Source: Alistipes sp. (lineage in GTDB: Bacteria > Bacteroidota > Bacteroidia > Bacteroidales > Rikenellaceae). From it: a stretch of 53,964 nucleotides of DNA. Position numbers and translations under genes: made by a program. The stretch lies in assembly GCA_017398045.1 (NCBI GenBank), contig JAFQHI010000012.1:1-53964 (forward strand), in the 5' to 3' direction. This document shows positions 8,420-17,157 of this stretch, in pieces; the stretch's first letter is position 1, and every line of letters begins with the position of its first letter. Under the pieces are notes generated by a model. That model searched no databases. It was not told the origin of the DNA and saw nothing but the letters and a program-made list of their open reading frames with translations.

Positions 8420-9121
8420 TTAACGAGCTACGCGGTTGCAATAGCGGGCATAGCGGGCGCGGACATTCTCCACATAGGCAATCGTCTGACGCGAACCCGA
8501 AAAACGGCCATATTTGACCACCTCATGCTCGTAATAGGCCGGCTCGGCCTTCAATTCCAAATAGCGGGACACCGACTTCCACGAGTTGGGGTCCTCACCA
8601 TGCGCCTTGGCCAATCGTCGGGCATCGGCCACATGACCGATACCGCTGTTATAGGCGGCCAAAATCAAACTTAAACGGTCCTCGGCCGTGGCTTCGGAGG
8701 GAATACGCATCATCTTCGAGAGCATATTCATCACCTTGTTTGCCACACGGATATTGGTGGCCGGGTCGTTCAACGCCTCCACCGTGACATCGAACTGACG
8801 TGCCACATGAGGCATAATCTGCATCATGCCGCGCGCACCTCGGGGTGAGCAAAGTTCGGGCATGAAGCGCGATTCGTGATAGGCTATGGCCGACATCAGT
8901 CGCCAATCGGTGCCATCACCCTCGCAAATGTTTCGAAAGATGTTGTCGTAGGCCGAGATTTGATACTCACCCTCGGCAAGCAACATCCAGTTGTCGTTCG
9001 GTTCGAATCGCTCGGCAAGCAAGGCGTTCTCACGTGTTGTTGCGTCGATACGGTCATAGGAGCCGCTCAAGGTCGTCAGACCCAGCACAAACAGAACGAC
9101 CAAAATGGTCTTTTTCAGCAT
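8420..9121 (-). CDS. Lytic transglycosylase (SLT domain, MltF-like)
   Basis: The 233-residue exported enzyme cleaves the glycan strand of peptidoglycan to form 1,6-anhydromuramic acid ends. A signal sequence is at 1-20. The SLT domain spans about 60-200 with catalytic Glu83 in AYHESRF, then GARGMMQIMP and AAYNSGIGH, all diagnostic. It lacks the substrate-binding-protein domain of full MltF. It sits between a porin-like gene and the UpxY gene on the same strand (44 bp and 13 bp gaps). Confidence 0.9.
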   Translation of the reverse strand: MLKKTILVVLFVLGLTTLSGSYDRIDATTRENALLAERFEPNDNWMLLAEGEYQISAYDNIFRNICEGDGTDWRLMSAIAYHESRFMPELCSPRGARGMMQIMPHVARQFDVTVEALNDPATNIRVANKVMNMLSKMMRIPSEATAEDRLSLILAAYNSGIGHVADARRLAKAHGEDPNSWKSVSRYLELKAEPAYYEHEVVKYGRFSGSRQTIAYVENVRARYARYCNRVAR

Positions 9122-9165
9122 AAATTGTCTCTTTGCGGGCAGTTTATTCCGCGCAGAACAGCACG

Positions 9166-11307
9166 TTAGTCATAGAAGCCCCACGAAATACCCATCTTGA
9201 ACATACCCGGATTGAGCGGGTAGCCTGCGGCCGAGAAGTAAGCTCCATCGCCAAACAGACCCTTGTTCACGTGCTGGTATTTGAGGAAGATGCGCATACG
9301 CTTCCACTTGGCCATCACGAAGGCATCCAGGTAGGGATACTCGCCCACCTCGATTTCGCGCTGATTGTAGTAGGCCGACAAGGCGGGGTTGTACGAGGGG
9401 GCATAATACTTCGTATTATAATGCCCATCGACACCCAGCTGAAGGCGCAATACATTCTTCACCACCCAGAACTCGTAATACCACGAGAGGTAGGCGGCAG
9501 CCAAGGGAACCGGCACAATCTCTTCTTCCGTACTCCACTGCAACAATACCCTGTTGTCCAAATGAAATCCGCCCAGGCGGAAATCTTTGCGCAGATACAC
9601 TCCCGTCAGCGACACCTCGCCATCGAACTGGGCAACGTGGGCATCGGCACCGTAATAAATCGGGTCGCTCACCACACTCTGCCATACACCGGCCTCAAAG
9701 GCACGGCTTGGTATCGAGAACTTGGCCTCCAAACGGGTTTCAGTCTCCTTACTCAAAGGAGTGGACCACATAAAGTGGTTCGAGAATAGATTCTCCTGCC
9801 AATAGGATGGCGAGCGGCGTTCCATCGTAAAGCCGCCTTCGAGAATCAGGGGTCGTCCACTGAGGTAGCCTGTCAATGCCAGGTTGGCACCGACGGTCAA
9901 ATCGCCACCTCGATATCCGCTGGGATGGAACTCCACGTGACCATCCCAATTCACATATTTCTTGATTTTTCCACGAACCTTGCCATAGACATAGTAGTCG
10001 GTCTCCTTGACCTTCTGATAGCTACCCGTGAGGTAGTCGTCCATGGCAAATTGGGAATAGGTGTGCATATTGATGCCCACACCCGCATCGAGCGTACCCA
10101 CCACCCCGTCGCGGTCCCAGGGCTGCGCCTGCACGAAGAAGCGGTTCGAGATACGACGTTCGTAGAGCGAGTCGCGCGTCTGGGTGGGGTTGATGTACCA
10201 ATGCTTATAGTATTCGCCCGTAGCCGAGACAAAATCACCGTTTTCATCGCGGTGGTCGCGCTCGTTGGTGTACTCGGCACGAATATCCTGATAGGTCTTG
10301 CTCCAGGCCGAATACTCGAAGGCGTGGCCGATATAGACGGCCGAGAGGTTGGCCATCGAGAAGTCGCTGTCGGTCATGCGCTGAAGGGGAATACCGTAGG
10401 ACTGCACGAGGTAGAAGCCGTTGTTGCGGTAGGTATTCTCGGCCTCGGCCTTCGAAAGTTTCATCGGCACACCCGAAGGCATCTGGAAGGTGGTATCGGC
10501 AATGGCCCACGCGCCTACCACGCCACCATTCTCCTGCTGTTCGATGTGGTTGTTGTAATAGCCCGCATGAACCGAATAGCGACGTCCGGTGTGGTTTACG
10601 GCCACCGACAAGGTGTGGTTTTTCGTGCGCTGCCACTCATACTGACCGCGCGTGCCTCGCGCCTTGTACTCGACATTGAAACCGGTCGAGGGGCTGACAT
10701 TCTGGGCGTGCATGATGGCAAAGTTCTCCTCGCGGAAACGCTTCTGACCCGACTCGATGTAGTGCAGGCGGGTCATCGGCTTCTTCACGTTGTAGAAGGG
10801 AACATTCTCCAGCGTATAGGCGTAGGCGTAGTAGGGCTGGGCAAAGGTAAAGTCGAAATCCTGCCGACGACGGAAGTAGTTCACCGGCATCGAGCTTTGG
10901 CCCAGCGCACCTTGCGAAATATCGCCCACATCCTCCAGATTGAAGGGATAGTCGATACGGAAATCGGTGAGCGTCGTATCCATCTGCATCATATGCACAC
11001 CGTTGTAACGGCCGTCGAGATTCCAACGGAAGTTCGGGAGCGCACGCACCGAATCGTCAAAGAAGTAGCTTTCGAGCGGTTTTTTGATACGCTTCTCCTG
11101 CTTGGTCGTATCCTGCTGCTCGGCACCCTCTTCACCCTCCTCGTCGGTCTGCTCGAAAGGATTCGAACCGTAGAGGTTGGTATTTTGACCGCGTTGCTGG
11201 GCGCGTTGCAGGTCACGCGCACTGAAACCCTGCGCCCACGCAGAGCCACAGCCCAACCACATGAGGCAGCCAAACAAGAGTGCTATGAAACCTTTCTTTT
11301 GCAACAT
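9166..11307 (-). CDS. Putative outer-membrane porin (Porin_10-like)
   Basis: The 713-residue protein has a signal peptide cleaved after SAWA and an acidic low-complexity stretch (DEEGEEGAEQQD). From about residue 85 on there are many aromatic-rich beta strands ending in an aromatic C-terminus (ISWGFYD), as expected for a barrel inserted by the Bam machinery. It resembles the Bacteroidetes 'putative porin' family. The transported solute is unknown. The internal ATG at 11307 opens the signal peptide and is preferred to the upstream one at 11325. It lies 63 bp downstream of pssA. Confidence 0.75.
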   Translation of the reverse strand: MLQKKGFIALLFGCLMWLGCGSAWAQGFSARDLQRAQQRGQNTNLYGSNPFEQTDEEGEEGAEQQDTTKQEKRIKKPLESYFFDDSVRALPNFRWNLDGRYNGVHMMQMDTTLTDFRIDYPFNLEDVGDISQGALGQSSMPVNYFRRRQDFDFTFAQPYYAYAYTLENVPFYNVKKPMTRLHYIESGQKRFREENFAIMHAQNVSPSTGFNVEYKARGTRGQYEWQRTKNHTLSVAVNHTGRRYSVHAGYYNNHIEQQENGGVVGAWAIADTTFQMPSGVPMKLSKAEAENTYRNNGFYLVQSYGIPLQRMTDSDFSMANLSAVYIGHAFEYSAWSKTYQDIRAEYTNERDHRDENGDFVSATGEYYKHWYINPTQTRDSLYERRISNRFFVQAQPWDRDGVVGTLDAGVGINMHTYSQFAMDDYLTGSYQKVKETDYYVYGKVRGKIKKYVNWDGHVEFHPSGYRGGDLTVGANLALTGYLSGRPLILEGGFTMERRSPSYWQENLFSNHFMWSTPLSKETETRLEAKFSIPSRAFEAGVWQSVVSDPIYYGADAHVAQFDGEVSLTGVYLRKDFRLGGFHLDNRVLLQWSTEEEIVPVPLAAAYLSWYYEFWVVKNVLRLQLGVDGHYNTKYYAPSYNPALSAYYNQREIEVGEYPYLDAFVMAKWKRMRIFLKYQHVNKGLFGDGAYFSAAGYPLNPGMFKMGISWGFYD

Positions 11308-11370
11308 CGCTTTCAATTCGGGCAAAAAGTCGGGGGCAAAATTACTAAAAATTTTTCAAAACACCAAATC

Positions 11371-12078
11371 TTATGACTTCGAGCGATTTATCTCCGCCAA
11401 CGTCGTCGAAAAGGCAATATAAGCTCCAATGATGAGCAGGAAGGACTCCACCTCGAAAACGAGCAGCAGAAACAGCGAGAAGGCCATAAAGAGGTAGCGC
11501 AACTCATTTCCGCGCCAGCCGAAGCCCTTAAATTTAAGCGAGAACATCGGGATATTCGACACCATCAAGGCGGCCAGCACCCAGGCTGTAATCAGCACCC
11601 CCCACGGATTGAGATTGGCCATCAGACCACCCTGCTCGACCGACCAGCCCAAGGCCACGACATAGAGCGTAGCGGCCGGCGTCGGAAGACCGCGAAATTC
11701 GGTATGTTGCTCCTCGTCGATGTTGAATTTTGCCAGACGCAGGGCGGCAAAAGCGGCAAAAAGAAAGACCGTACAGCCTACCCATTCGGGCAGTTCTCCC
11801 CGATTCGTCAGCCCGAACAGCACATACAACACGGCCGAGGGGGCCAAGCCGAACGAGATATCGTCGGCCAACGAATCAAGCTGCACACCGAGCGGTCCGC
11901 TGATGCCCATCAGACGCGCCACCATGCCGTCAAAAAAGTCGCACACGGCAGCCGCCACAATCAGCCAGAAGGCCATCGTAAGGTCCCGATAGACCAATGC
12001 AGCGACAATCGCCATTGCACCGCACAGAAGGTTGCCGAGCGTAATGAGATTCGGCAACGTAAAGAGTCGTATTTTCAT
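11371..12078 (-). CDS. pssA: CDP-diacylglycerol-serine O-phosphatidyltransferase
   Basis: The 235-residue integral membrane enzyme makes phosphatidylserine from CDP-diacylglycerol and serine, the precursor of phosphatidylethanolamine. The CDP-alcohol phosphotransferase signature is complete: Asp47, Asp50-Gly51, Ala54-Arg55, Gly64, Asp68 and Asp72. Several hydrophobic helices follow. The start at 12078 (MKIRLFTLPN) matches the family N-terminus; an ATG at 12114 adds 12 unlikely residues. A TAACTTTG promoter box is at 12112-12119, back to back with the manC promoter. No phosphatidylserine decarboxylase gene is adjacent. Confidence 0.9.
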   Translation of the reverse strand: MKIRLFTLPNLITLGNLLCGAMAIVAALVYRDLTMAFWLIVAAAVCDFFDGMVARLMGISGPLGVQLDSLADDISFGLAPSAVLYVLFGLTNRGELPEWVGCTVFLFAAFAALRLAKFNIDEEQHTEFRGLPTPAATLYVVALGWSVEQGGLMANLNPWGVLITAWVLAALMVSNIPMFSLKFKGFGWRGNELRYLFMAFSLFLLLVFEVESFLLIIGAYIAFSTTLAEINRSKS

Positions 12079-12111
12079 CTCTCGAAGTAAAAATTCATCA
12101 CTAAACAGATG

Positions 12112-12119
12112 CAAAGTTA
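12112..12119 (-). promoter_or_regulatory. -7 box TAACTTTG for pssA
   Basis: This is an exact TAnnTTTG match on the minus strand, 33 nt before the chosen pssA ATG. Confidence 0.6.
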
Positions 12120-12131
12120 CAAAAAAGATTT

Positions 12132-12139
12132 TATCTTTG
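12132..12139 (+). promoter_or_regulatory. -7 box TATCTTTG for manC
   Basis: This is an exact TAnnTTTG match 31 nt before the manC ATG. It lies only 12 bp from the divergent pssA box, so the two -33 regions overlap. Confidence 0.65.
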
Positions 12140-12170
12140 TAGTGAGATTTATATAAATATAAAAGTTCTT

Positions 12171-13244
12171 ATGGCAAGTAATCAATATTGCGTCATCATG
12201 GCAGGCGGTATCGGGTCGCGTTTTTGGCCCCGCAGCCGCCAAACGATGCCCAAGCAGTTTTTAGATATTTTAGGCACCGGCAAGTCCTTCATCCGCCACA
12301 CCTTCGAGCGTTTTGCGAAGATGATTCCGGCCGAGCATTTCCTCGTTGTCACCAACCGTCGCTACAAGGAGCTGGTGCTGGAGCATATTCCCGAGCTGAA
12401 CGAAAGCCAGGTGCTTTGCGAGCCGATTGGTCGCAATACGGCCCCCTGCATCGCCTATGCCGCCTACACGCTGCAAAAGCTCAACCCCGAGGCGCAGATG
12501 GTGGTCACGCCGGCCGACCACCTGATTCTGGGCGAGGAGGAGTTTCGCGCCATCATCGGTGAGTGCATGGAGTTTGCCGCACAGCGTGGCGCACTCCTGA
12601 CCGTGGGCATCAAGCCGACCCGTCCCGACACGGGCTACGGTTATATCCAGGTGTCGGATAATCAGCAGATTTCGAAGGTGAAGTGCTTCACCGAGAAACC
12701 CAATCTGGAGTTGGCACAGACCTTCCTCCAGTGCGGTGAGTTCTTCTGGAATTCGGGCATCTTCGTATGGAGTGTCGAGGCCATCATCGAGGCCTTCAAA
12801 AAGTATCTTCCGGAGCATCATACCCTCTTCTCGGACCTGCAACCGACCCTCGGTACGGAGGCCGAGCAGGAGGCTGTCGAGCGCGTCTTCGCAGAGTGTC
12901 GTGCCATCTCGATTGACTACGGTGTGATGGAGAAGGCCGACAATGTCTATGTGCGTTGTGGCGAGTTCGGCTGGAGCGATGTGGGTACGTGGGGTTCGGT
13001 CTATCAGCACGCCCGCAAAGACCGCTACGCCAATGCCGTGCCGAGCGAGGGGTGCTACCTCTACGACACCCGCTCCTCGATTGTCCAACTGCCGAAGGAT
13101 AAGATTGCCGTCATCAGTGGCTTGAAGGAGTACATCGTGGTCGATACGGAGGATGTGCTGATGATTTGCCCGAGAAGCGAGGAGCAGTCCATCAAGAAGT
13201 TTATCGACGAGGTGAAATTCCACAACGGAGAGAAACATATTTAA
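12171..13244 (+). CDS. manC: Mannose-1-phosphate guanylyltransferase
   Basis: The 357-residue cytoplasmic enzyme makes GDP-mannose from GTP and mannose-1-phosphate for glycan synthesis. The nucleotide-binding start AGGIGSRFWPRSR with MPKQF is present at residues 11-30, CFTEKP near 165 and GEFGWSDVGTWGS near 262. It lacks the C-terminal isomerase domain of bifunctional versions. It is followed by murF after only 4 bp, so translation is likely coupled. Confidence 0.92.
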   Translation: MASNQYCVIMAGGIGSRFWPRSRQTMPKQFLDILGTGKSFIRHTFERFAKMIPAEHFLVVTNRRYKELVLEHIPELNESQVLCEPIGRNTAPCIAYAAYTLQKLNPEAQMVVTPADHLILGEEEFRAIIGECMEFAAQRGALLTVGIKPTRPDTGYGYIQVSDNQQISKVKCFTEKPNLELAQTFLQCGEFFWNSGIFVWSVEAIIEAFKKYLPEHHTLFSDLQPTLGTEAEQEAVERVFAECRAISIDYGVMEKADNVYVRCGEFGWSDVGTWGSVYQHARKDRYANAVPSEGCYLYDTRSSIVQLPKDKIAVISGLKEYIVVDTEDVLMICPRSEEQSIKKFIDEVKFHNGEKHI

Positions 13245-13248
13245 TCGA

Positions 13249-14490
13249 ATGTCTGCACTTTACGAGCTTTACTTAAAGCATCCCGTTATATCTACCGACA
13301 CCCGGCGCATTGCACCGGGGTCGCTCTTTTTTGCCCTGCGCGGAGCCTCGTTCGACGGCAACCGTTTTGCAGCCGAGGCCCTCGAAAAAGGGGCAGCCGT
13401 TGCCGTGGTCGATGACCCTTCGGTAGCCCTCGACGACCGCTATTTCGTCGTTGAAGACAGCCTGCAAGCCCTGCAAGCGTTGGCACATGAACACCGCACC
13501 GCACTCGGTATTCCGATTTTGGCCGTGGCCGGTTCGAATGGCAAGACGACCACCAAAGAGCTGGTCAGCCGTGTCCTCGCCCAAAAATTATGCATCTACG
13601 CCACGCGAGGCAACCTCAACAACCACATCGGGGTACCGCTCACGCTGTTGGCGATGGACGAGCGCGTAGAGATGGGCATCGTGGAGATGGGGGCAAGTGC
13701 CTGTGGCGAGATTGCTGCGCTGTGTGCGATTGCCGACCCCGATTTCGGCATCCTCACCAACGTAGGTCGCGCCCACCTCGAAGGATTCGGAGGCGAAGAG
13801 GGAGTGCGCCGCGGAAAGGGCGAGCTATACGACTATTTGGCTAAAAACGAGGGAGTTGCATTTATTCGCGAGGAAGATGAAACCCTTCGTGCGATGGCCG
13901 AGGAGCGCGAAAATCTCCGCGTGGAGGGCTACTCGGAGGAGGAAGCCGAGGGGATTGCACACCAACTGGAGGGCAACTACAACCGCTACAACGTGGCGGC
14001 AGCCGCAGCCATCGGTCGCTACTTCTGCGTCGAGGAGGAGGCCATCCGCCAAGCCATCATCGACTACCACCCCGACAACAACCGTTCGCAACGCGAGGAG
14101 CGTGCAACGAACACCCTCATTGTCGATTGCTACAACGCCAACCCCTCGAGTATGCAGGTCTCGATGGAGCATTTTATGACCGAACCGCTCAACGGACGCA
14201 GCCGCAAGGTGATGCTGCTGGGCGATATGCGCGAATTGGGTCGGTGGTCCGAGGAGGAGCATCGGCGTATCATCCGCCTTGCGCACCGCGACAAAACAAT
14301 CGAAGTGAAGTTTGTGGGCGAAGAGTTCGGCAAGGCTCTTTCGTCAATCATCGAAGAGCTAACTGCCGAACATTATGCAGATTGCGACGCCTTACTTAAA
14401 GCACTCGAAGAGCAGCCTTTGCGCGATGCGCTCATCCTTATCAAAGCCTCGCGCGGCATCGGGCTTGAACGTGTTTTGACGCTGTTGTAG
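13249..14490 (+). CDS. murF: UDP-N-acetylmuramoyl-tripeptide--D-alanyl-D-alanine ligase
   Basis: The 413-residue enzyme adds D-Ala-D-Ala to the UDP-MurNAc-tripeptide, the last cytoplasmic step of peptidoglycan precursor synthesis. The N-terminal domain has DTRRIAPGSLFFALRG, the ATP loop GSNGKTTT is at 95-102, and EMGASACGEI and NVGRAHLEGF follow. The C-terminal domain carries DCYNANPSSM. It is second in a two-gene unit with manC. It is well away from the usual mur/fts cluster, which is common for murF in this phylum. Confidence 0.93.
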   Translation: MSALYELYLKHPVISTDTRRIAPGSLFFALRGASFDGNRFAAEALEKGAAVAVVDDPSVALDDRYFVVEDSLQALQALAHEHRTALGIPILAVAGSNGKTTTKELVSRVLAQKLCIYATRGNLNNHIGVPLTLLAMDERVEMGIVEMGASACGEIAALCAIADPDFGILTNVGRAHLEGFGGEEGVRRGKGELYDYLAKNEGVAFIREEDETLRAMAEERENLRVEGYSEEEAEGIAHQLEGNYNRYNVAAAAAIGRYFCVEEEAIRQAIIDYHPDNNRSQREERATNTLIVDCYNANPSSMQVSMEHFMTEPLNGRSRKVMLLGDMRELGRWSEEEHRRIIRLAHRDKTIEVKFVGEEFGKALSSIIEELTAEHYADCDALLKALEEQPLRDALILIKASRGIGLERVLTLL

Positions 14491-14523
14491 TCCACCGTCA
14501 GGAAGCGATAAACAAAAAATTCA

Positions 14524-14551
14524 CCCTCGAATCGTAGATTCGGGGGTTTTT
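14524..14551 (+). terminator. Terminator after murF
   Basis: CCCTCGAATC (14524-14533) pairs with GATTCGGGGG (14537-14546) around GTA, followed by five T. Confidence 0.8.
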
Positions 14552-14577
14552 CTGTGCCGTATGTAATTTTTTTTCGC

Positions 14578-14585
14578 TACTTTTG
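14578..14585 (+). promoter_or_regulatory. -7 box TACTTTTG for MazG-like gene
   Basis: This TAnnTTTG match lies 38 nt upstream of the ATG at 14624 and just after the murF terminator. Confidence 0.55.
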
Positions 14586-14623
14586 TTCGATTATGTCGAA
14601 TCAAACAAAAACATTTATACACC

Positions 14624-14950
14624 ATGACACTCAAGGAATACCAGGAGCATGCGCTCGAAACGGCCATCTATCCGGCCGAAAGTCGTATCATCTACCCCAC
14701 GCTCGGACTGACGGGTGAGGCCGGCGAGGTGGCCGACAAGGTGAAGAAAATCATCCGCGACAACCACAAGGAGTTCACCCCCGAAAAGAGAGCCGAAATC
14801 ATGAAGGAGATTGGCGACGTGCTGTGGTACTGCGCAACCCTCTCGCACGACCTGGGCTACACGCTCGACGAGGTGGCACAGACCAATGTCGATAAACTCC
14901 GCTCGCGCATGGAGCGTTCGAAGATTACCGGCAGCGGCGATAATCGCTAA
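14624..14950 (+). CDS. MazG-like nucleotide pyrophosphohydrolase
   Basis: The 108-residue single-domain protein should hydrolyse a nucleoside triphosphate to the monophosphate. The four-helix MazG fold is marked by the metal-binding pairs Glu32/Glu35 (GEAGEVADK) and Glu62/Asp65 (EIGDVLWY). It is half the size of E. coli MazG and probably works as a dimer or tetramer cleaning the nucleotide pool. Substrate is not predictable. It has its own promoter and is separated from the OPT transporter by a heptamer array. Confidence 0.82.
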   Translation: MTLKEYQEHALETAIYPAESRIIYPTLGLTGEAGEVADKVKKIIRDNHKEFTPEKRAEIMKEIGDVLWYCATLSHDLGYTLDEVAQTNVDKLRSRMERSKITGSGDNR

Positions 14951-14953
14951 CGC

Positions 14954-14988
14954 AAAATTCAAAATTTAGCATTTAGAATTCAAAATTA
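14954..14988. repeat. Five degenerate heptamer units
   Basis: AAAATTC, AAAATTT, AGCATTT, AGAATTC and AAAATTA follow one another from 3 bp after the MazG-like stop codon. Confidence 0.6.
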
Positions 14989-15015
14989 AATCTATAAAAA
15001 TCAATAATTGAACTT

Positions 15016-17016
15016 ATGCAGGAGCAAAATAAGACATCGCTTCCCGAAAATGCCTATCGGGAGCTGAAGGCGGGCGAGAAGTACGAACCCGTCATGCCGA
15101 CCGCCTCCTCTCCGAAGGAGATTACCCCCTACTCGGTGGGTATGGGTCTTTTGATGGCCGTGATTTTCTCGGCCGCAGCCGCCTACCTCGGACTGAAGGT
15201 GGGTCAGGTCTTTGAGGCCGCCATTCCCATTGCCATCATCGCCGTCGGTGTCGGTTCGGTGATGGGCAAGAAGAATATGCTGGGTCAAAACGTGATTATT
15301 CAGTCGATTGGTGCCTCGTCGGGTGTGATTGTGGCCGGTGCCATCTTCACCCTCCCCGCCCTCTACATCCTGGGCCTCGAGGCCGCCTTCTGGCAGGTAT
15401 TCCTCTCGTCCTTGTTTGGTGGCCTGCTGGGTATTCTGCTGCTGATTCCGTTCCGCAAATACTTCGTGAAGGAGATGCACGGCAAATATCCCTTCCCCGA
15501 GGCTACGGCTACGACCGAGGTCCTCATTTCGGGCGAAAAGGGTGGCAATCAGGCCAAACTGCTGGCCGTAGCAGGTCTGGTGGGCGGATTGTACGACTTC
15601 GTGGTCGGCACCTTCGGGCTGTGGGTCGATACCATCTCGACGCGCATTACCGAGTGGGGCGTGATGGCTGCCGATAAGTTCAAGGTGGTCTTCTCGCTCA
15701 ACACGTCGGCAGCCGTGCTGGGTCTGGGCTACATCATCGGTCTGAAGTACGCGATGATTATCACGGCCGGCTCGTGCCTCGTGTGGTTTATCATCGTGCC
15801 GCTCGTAGGCTCGCTGTGCGAGGCTCTCGACCCCGCGGTTATGGCTTCGTTGCTGGGTGTCTCGAACGAGCAGCTGCTGGCCAACCCCGAGCAACTCTTC
15901 ACAGCCGAGAACCTCTTCCAATTCATCGGTAAGCCCCTCGGCATCGGCGGTATCGCCATGGCGGGTATCATCGGCATCTGCCGTCAGGCCGGCATCATCC
16001 GTCAGGCTGTGGGCCTGGCCGTTTCGGAGCTGGGTGGCAAGAAGGGTGCCGCTGCCGTTCCCGAGCGCACGCAGCACGACCTGACGATGAAGACCATCCT
16101 GACGATTCTTTGCGCCACGCTTATCTGCGTACTCGTCTTCTTCCAATTCGGGCTGTTGCACAATTGGGTGCAGACGATTGTCGCACTGGTGATTGTCTTC
16201 GTCATTGCCTTCCTCTTCACGACCGTTGCGGCCAACGCCATTGCCATCGTGGGTTCGAACCCCGTATCGGGTATGACGCTCATGACGCTGATTCTCTCGT
16301 CGCTCGTCTTGGTGAGCGTGGGTCTGAACGGCACGGCCGGTATGACCGCCGCACTTGTCATTGGTGGCGTGGTTTGTACGGCCCTCTCGATGGCCGGTGG
16401 GTTTATCACCGACCTGAAGATTGGTTATTGGCTCGGCACGACCCCCAAGAAGCAGGAGGCTTGGAAGTTCCTCGGCACGCTCGTATCGGCCGCTACCGTG
16501 GCCGGTGTGATGATTGTCCTGAACAAGGCCTATGGTTTTGTGGGTGAGAATGCCCTCGTGGCTCCCCAGGCCAACGCCATGGCGGCCGTGATTCAGCCCC
16601 TCATGACGGGTGGTCAGACCCCCTGGATGCTCTACTTCTGCGGTGCGGCTCTGGCACTTGTTTTGACCGCTATCGGGGTACCGGCTCTCGCCTTCGCACT
16701 CGGTATGTTTATCCCGATGAGCCTCAACGCTCCGCTCGTAGTGGGTGGTTTGGTGGCCTGGTTCGTATCGACCCGCTCGAAGGATGCCGCCACGAACAAG
16801 GCTCGTTTCGACCGCGGTACGCTCATCGCCTCGGGCTTCATTGCCGGTGGTGCCTTGATGGGTGTCGTAAGTGCCATCCTGAAGTTTGCCAACGTGGATT
16901 GGTACCTCGCCGAGTGGGCCTCGTCGAAGGGTGCCGAGTGGACCGGTCTTGTGATGTATGTGGCCATTATCGCCTACTTCACGTGGCACTCACTCAAAGC
17001 CAAGAAAGAAAATTGA
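15016..17016 (+). CDS. OPT family oligopeptide transporter
   Basis: The 666-residue inner-membrane protein has about fourteen to sixteen hydrophobic helices and the OPT-like start EITPYSVGMGLLMAVIFSAA. It probably imports small peptides, possibly with a metal as some OPT members do. It is directly followed by pepT, a cytosolic tripeptidase, which supports a peptide-uptake role. No TAnnTTTG box was found in its 65-bp leader, so its promoter is unclear. Confidence 0.88.
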   Translation: MQEQNKTSLPENAYRELKAGEKYEPVMPTASSPKEITPYSVGMGLLMAVIFSAAAAYLGLKVGQVFEAAIPIAIIAVGVGSVMGKKNMLGQNVIIQSIGASSGVIVAGAIFTLPALYILGLEAAFWQVFLSSLFGGLLGILLLIPFRKYFVKEMHGKYPFPEATATTEVLISGEKGGNQAKLLAVAGLVGGLYDFVVGTFGLWVDTISTRITEWGVMAADKFKVVFSLNTSAAVLGLGYIIGLKYAMIITAGSCLVWFIIVPLVGSLCEALDPAVMASLLGVSNEQLLANPEQLFTAENLFQFIGKPLGIGGIAMAGIIGICRQAGIIRQAVGLAVSELGGKKGAAAVPERTQHDLTMKTILTILCATLICVLVFFQFGLLHNWVQTIVALVIVFVIAFLFTTVAANAIAIVGSNPVSGMTLMTLILSSLVLVSVGLNGTAGMTAALVIGGVVCTALSMAGGFITDLKIGYWLGTTPKKQEAWKFLGTLVSAATVAGVMIVLNKAYGFVGENALVAPQANAMAAVIQPLMTGGQTPWMLYFCGAALALVLTAIGVPALAFALGMFIPMSLNAPLVVGGLVAWFVSTRSKDAATNKARFDRGTLIASGFIAGGALMGVVSAILKFANVDWYLAEWASSKGAEWTGLVMYVAIIAYFTWHSLKAKKEN

Positions 17017-17050
17017 AAATTTAGAATTTAGAATTCAGAATTAAAAATTA
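17016..17050. repeat. Five heptamer units after OPT stop codon
   Basis: Starting on the last base of the TGA stop come AAAATTT, AGAATTT, AGAATTC, AGAATTA and AAAATTA, exactly 7 bp each. Confidence 0.7.
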
Positions 17051-17054
17051 AGAA

Positions 17055-17130
17055 CCGACGCTGCGAGTGAGCGCAGAGGTTGCTTGCAGACTCTGCCGAG
17101 CCGCGAGGAGGAAAAGCCTGCGAAGCAGGG
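17055..17130 (+). other. GC-rich structured spacer with alternative stems
   Basis: Seventy-six GC-rich bases sit between two AT-rich heptamer arrays. CTGCG (17061-17065) can pair with CGCAG (17072-17076), but GCAGAG (17074-17079) can instead pair with CTCTGC (17091-17096). The two stems are mutually exclusive. A third stem, CCTGC/GCAGG, is at 17117-17129. It lies in the leader of pepT. It could be a regulatory RNA, a small repeat element, or neither. Confidence 0.4.
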
Positions 17131-17157
17131 TTAATTAAAAATTAAAAAATCAGAATT
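17131..17157. repeat. AT-rich heptamer-like array before pepT
   Basis: Units of the TTAAAAA type fill the space between the GC-rich spacer and the pepT ATG. With 17016-17050 they flank the spacer on both sides. Confidence 0.45.

Noticed and set aside
13249-14490. Truncated MurF
   Set aside because: It is at the short end for the family, but all three domains and their motifs are present.
15001-16989. Long minus-strand frame of 662 codons
   Set aside because: Antisense to the OPT transporter. It is highly charged with no hydrophobic core.
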